Program-made: the position numbers and the translations under genes
Part shown: in pieces, positions 60,389 to 64,000 of the stretch
How positions within the stretch are numbered: position 1 is the first letter of the stretch
How the letters are laid out: each line of letters opens with the position of its first letter
Notes under the pieces: model-generated
Database searches by the model: none
The model's input: only the letters and a program-made list of their open reading frames with translations
Told to the model about the DNA's origin: nothing
Source: Henckelia pumila
Lineage: Eukaryota > Streptophyta > Magnoliopsida > Lamiales > Gesneriaceae
Assembly: GCF_033568475.1 (NCBI RefSeq)
Contig: NC_133123.1
Span: 134,872,242-134,936,241 of the forward strand
Reading direction: 5' to 3'
DNA: 64,000 bases

Positions 60389-61267
60389 AGCCTCACGCTC
60401 GCTTATAGCCGTTTCTCTTGGGCTTGCCTTTTCTTTGCTTGCTCTTTTTTTTGGTCTAGGTCATCCTAGATTTAGATATATGTAGCTATTTATTTTTATT
60501 TGCAGGTACAGCTCTCCGGCCCTTTTCCGGAGGTTTTGGAGTTAGTCTGTTCCCCTGTCGCTTGCTTTGCTTCTTCAGGGTGATGGATCACCAGGCGTTC
60601 ACTGTGCTTATCCTTGCCTGGTTCTTGCTGTTGTTTGGATGTTTTGTGGGCGGTCTCTCGTGCCCCTCGCTTTTTGGGCTTCCAGTCTTCTTGGGAGTTA
60701 GGTTATGGCTTGAGTTTCCTTCGCCATTTTCCTGTTCTTTTGCTCTGGGCCTGCTGGTTTGTCGCTCCTCTTTTTCCTCGCGGCCTATGTATAGTGACTT
60801 CCCAACTGACCATGACTTTTGGACATATTTCTTGCATTGCTTTGATCTGTTGTTCAACTTTGGACGGTGCCATCTTAGTGTCGGCTTTGATTTTGCTGGC
60901 CTGGAGTTGTGGATCTCCTCTAGGTTTTACTGCACAGGTTGATTCCAGCACTCTTCGCACCTCAGTGTCCGTTTTTGATTTTGCTGGGCCGAGCTGTGGT
61001 TCTCTTCTAGCTTTTGCTGCCCAGGATGACTGCTGACGTTGACTTAGTTAGCTATCTTTGATATTATTTTTTTATACTTATTTCCTAGGGATGCTTTGGT
61101 TGTATATTTTTCGATACCCTAGCTGTTCTGATGTTCGTATTACCTTTGTATAGCCTTTTGGGGAGGTCTTGGCCTAGTCCCCCTCCTCCTTTAGGTTTCA
61201 TTTGTATCGCTTTTTTATGTTTATATACAGGTAGGGGTCTGCCTAACCCCCCCGCTTCCGGCGGTAT

Positions 61268-61309
<42 letters not shown>

Positions 61310-62711
61310 AACATGCATATAAAACATATATCAAGCTCATGATATCAATAAAGACAATGCATGTTTTTAAAACAAGGTTCATCTCTTCATTCGTCGGTTG
61401 GGATCCCGAGAAGTAGATATCATAAATAATCCACTGACTCTCCCGATCGAGGTGGGGCTACTTATCTCACTTCTCTAGATTTTGAAGCCATTATATATGT
61501 AAATCAGACGCTAGGCTAAACAACCACCCAGGCCATACATATACAATCCCTCAAATCGTCTATTCGAATGTTTCCGTTCATTTCGAAATCAAAGAACAAG
61601 TCTTACAAGATGAATGCAATATATATCATTCAAATCACATTCATTAACATCACGACTTATTCAACAACTCAAAGGAAAGCACATAAGAGCAATTAAGCAA
61701 ACAAATATGTGATTTAGGGGAACTCGATACAAACCATCTCGAGTTGTAATCCCAATCAAATAGTAGTCCACTTTTACCTTTCAAATGTGATGTTTAGGAT
61801 GTCTTTTAGCTTGTCCAAATCTGTACAAGTTAACCACCAAACCTATCTCAAAATCTGCTCAAGTTTCAACCCAAACGTCAAAGCAAAACGCTACCAACCT
61901 TGTGCGTTCTTGTATCGATTTCGGAGTCAAAATCAATGAGTTGAAATGCCATGTTTACACACAGAAATCATAGCATAACAAGTAAGGAATCATCAGCTAA
62001 TAATTCAGCAACTTCTTAGTCCAAGAACAATAGCAAATCACTTCAAATCATGAGTTCGACGGCATATCGGTATAAACTCGGCGATTTTGAACACATCTAT
62101 AACCAATCTAACATTCATATCAGTTGTATATCAACTCAAACCCAACATATCACAAGTATAAAAGTTGAATCATAGCTGAAAAATCATAAGAATATGATAC
62201 AACAATCAATCCTCAACCCAACTTCAATATTATAAAAGATAGAAGCTCATCAACAACAATTCAAACACAAGTCTGATCTCTGTCCATTTCGAATTCTCAA
62301 ACCTTGATGAACTAAGATAAAACTTACATCAATTCGAAGGTCTCGTTGCAAGGATTCCAAAACATCTTTCGGAATCGAAATCGGATACCCGGATCAAAAG
62401 ATATCTCAATTTGAAAATGAAGAATAGGTTTGGAGTTCTTGCACTCGGTTCTTCCTTCTCAATTCTGAATAATCTGATGGAAAAAGGTTGAATCACTCGT
62501 ATATGCTAAGAAAATAACAAGTGTCCCATTAAATTTCAGGATTTTCACTTTAGCCCCTCAGGACTTCAATAATTGCAACTCAGTCCTCAATTTCTTATTT
62601 CATTCAATTTCAATCCTAAATAATTTAAGAATATTAGAATTTAAATCAAAACTCCAAATATTCCCAAATTAAATATACTCGGATTAAAATTAAATAATTC
62701 CGAGCGTTACA

Positions 62712-62725
62712 ATTCCTCCCCACTA
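62712..62725 (-). promoter_or_regulatory. Polypurine tract of the right-hand chromovirus
   Basis: Minus strand reads AGTGGGGAGGAAT directly before the LTR start at 62711. It is the plus-strand priming site and matches that of the 20-29 kb element (AGAGGGGAGGAAT). Confidence 0.85.
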
Positions 62726-62812
62726 AGACACGATTTCGTCCTCGAAATCTCAAGTAGTATCCACAGATCATATAACAGATATCAGATAACCGAAGACTAA
62801 AGAAGACTCACA

Positions 62813-64000
62813 TCAATAAAACATCTCTGAAAATCGTTGCATCATATCTGATTCAGTCTCCCAAGTTGCTTCTTCAATACCATGATGACTCCACTGAACT
62901 TTCACAAGTGGAATAGTCTTCGTTCGTAGTTGCTTCTCTTTTCGATCAAGAATCTGAATTGGCTTTTCAAAATAACTCAAAGTCTCGTCGAGTTCAGCCT
63001 CATCAGATTGAAGCACATGAGATTCATCAGCCAGATATTTTCGAAGCATCGATACATGAAAGACATCATGTATTTCAGATAAAGCCGGAGGAAGAGCTAA
63101 TCGATAGGCGAGATTGCCTATTTTCTCCAGAATTTCATAAGGACCGATATATCGTGGAGACAATTTCCCTCGCTTGCCAAATCTGACAGTGCCTCTGAAT
63201 GGAGAAATTTTCAGAAACACCCTATCCCCTTGTTCAAAAGACAAAGGTCGACGTCGGATATTGGCATACTTCGTTTGTCTATCCTGTGCTATCTTCATTC
63301 TCTTCTGAATAAGCTTCACTTGTTCATTCATATCACGTATCATATCAGGGCCAGTATCAGGTACTTCAGAGATATCATCCCAGTACAGAGGAGATCGACA
63401 TTTTCTTCCATATAAAGCTTCAAAAGGAGCCATTCCAATACTCGATTGAAAGCTGTTGTTGTACGAGAATTCACAAAGAGATAGTAATTCTTGCCAACTA
63501 GTGCCAAAATCAAGCACTACAGCTCTCAACATGTCCTCCAATGTCTGAATAGTATGCTCAGACTGTCCGTCAGTCTGTGGATGATAAGTTGTACTCAAGT
63601 GTAACTGAGTACCCAAAGCACTCTGTAAGCTGTGCCAAAAATGTGATGTAAATCGAGGATCACGATCTGATATAATAGATTTCGGCACTCCTTGCAATCT
63701 GACAACTTCTCTGACATAAATCTCTGCCATCTGGTCGTGTCTATATGTCATGCAATAAGGAATGAAACACGCTGATTTCGTCAATCTGTCAATAATCACC
63801 CAGATAGCATCACAGCCTCTAGAAGATCGAGGTAATCTTGTCACGAAATCCATAGAAATATGATCCCATTTCCATTCAGGCACGGATAAAATCTGTAATA
63901 AACCAGGCGGTCTCTTCCTTTCAGCCTTCACCTGCTGGCAATTAAGACATCGAGACACAAAATCGGTGATATCTGACTTCATCTGTTTCCACCAATAACG
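62813..64000 (-). CDS. Ty3/gypsy chromovirus pol, integrase and chromodomain (partial, runs off window)
   Basis: Open from the window edge (...RYWWKQMKSDITDFVSRC) to the stop at 62813. The integrase zinc-binding end (CLNCQQVK) is followed by the catalytic core: Asp in WDHISMDFVTRLP, Asp in IISDRDPRFTSHFW and Glu in DGQSEHTIQTLEDML. GDRVFLKISPFRG and KLSPRYIGPYEI follow. The C-terminus LVKVQWSHHGIEEATWETES is a chromodomain, placing the element among plant chromoviruses (Tekay/Del-like). The chromodomain can direct insertion to chromatin marks. No stop or shift is seen in the visible part. After the stop the strand continues through the conserved GATTTCGAGGACGAAATC to the polypurine tract. Confidence 0.93.
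   Translation of the reverse strand, partial: RYWWKQMKSDITDFVSRCLNCQQVKAERKRPPGLLQILSVPEWKWDHISMDFVTRLPRSSRGCDAIWVIIDRLTKSACFIPYCMTYRHDQMAEIYVREVVRLQGVPKSIISDRDPRFTSHFWHSLQSALGTQLHLSTTYHPQTDGQSEHTIQTLEDMLRAVVLDFGTSWQELLSLCEFSYNNSFQSSIGMAPFEALYGRKCRSPLYWDDISEVPDTGPDMIRDMNEQVKLIQKRMKIAQDRQTKYANIRRRPLSFEQGDRVFLKISPFRGTVRFGKRGKLSPRYIGPYEILEKIGNLAYRLALPPALSEIHDVFHVSMLRKYLADESHVLQSDEAELDETLSYFEKPIQILDRKEKQLRTKTIPLVKVQWSHHGIEEATWETESDMMQRFSEMFY

Larger units (their letters stand above)
55786..61321 (+). mobile_element. L1-type LINE, 5' truncated, with 14-bp target duplication
   Basis: TAAACATGCATATA occurs at 55786-55799 and again at 61308-61321 directly after a poly(A) tail (61275-61307). The 5' end lies inside ORF1, so the copy is truncated. 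The body is clearly more GC-rich than the surrounding LTR. ORF1 remnant and ORF2 are listed separately. The 3' untranslated region (60389-61274) includes an imperfect duplication of about 80 bp (GATTTTGCTGG... near 60890 and 60975). Confidence 0.92.
54975..62711 (-). repeat. Gypsy LTR split by a LINE
   Basis: The minus-strand LTR starts at 62711 (TGTAACGCTCGG) and ends at 54975 (...CATCACA). Once the LINE (55800-61307) and one copy of its duplication are removed, the LTR is about 2.2 kb. On its upstream side are a polypurine tract and a pol 3' end (62712 on); on its downstream side are a primer binding site and gag. It therefore serves two internal regions. The portion 62330-62711 is similar to the LTR in the 2107-4576 insertion. 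Confidence 0.85.

Overview
The window is nuclear DNA of a flowering plant, most likely a eudicot. It is AT-rich, has spliced GT-AG genes and is dominated by nested transposable elements typical of plants. The family cannot be named safely from sequence alone. Only two ordinary host genes are visible, both on the minus strand near the left end: DAD1 (5653-7596, five coding exons, oligosaccharyltransferase subunit) and COX16 (11359-13215, three coding exons, cytochrome oxidase assembly factor). Their exons were joined here by hand and give uninterrupted 116- and 135-residue proteins. The two unrelated genes share a recognisably homologous non-coding first exon and proximal promoter. Around them lie a SINE, a hAT-type MITE and three candidate Helitron ends.

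Left of DAD1, 2107-4576 is a single LTR-retrotransposon insertion flanked by a 5-bp target duplication. Its centre is a 495-bp-armed palindrome of inverted LTR sequence joined to inverted internal sequence.

From 13958 to 52301 the window holds two related Mutator-like elements (MULEs). MULE-1 (13958-38308) and MULE-2 (41961-52301) have similar terminal inverted repeats and target duplications, and the same layout: a MURA-type transposase and a Ulp1-type cysteine protease gene converge on a central block of tandem repeats. The central repeats differ completely (313-bp units in MULE-1, 141-bp units arranged as a giant inverted repeat in MULE-2), yet each unit of both carries four GTAC tetramers. 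All four genes contain premature stops. In each of the four, one stop is a TGA at a tryptophan codon that is intact in the sister copy. MULE-1 also contains an intact 382-codon gene of the putative plant transposon protein family, and a 9.0-kb LTR retrotransposon (20192-29196) with 2.6-kb near-identical LTRs and a badly decayed integrase.

The right end (52660-64000) is Ty3/gypsy chromovirus material on the minus strand. A pol 3' end, one LTR and a gag-protease follow one another, so two internal regions share one LTR. That LTR is split by a 5.5-kb L1-type LINE (55800-61307) with a poly(A) tail and a 14-bp target duplication. LTRs of this group carry three copies of a strong GC-rich hairpin.

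No rRNA, functional tRNA gene or CRISPR array was seen. Segments of 300 bases or more without an entry of their own are AT-rich and gave nothing recognisable.
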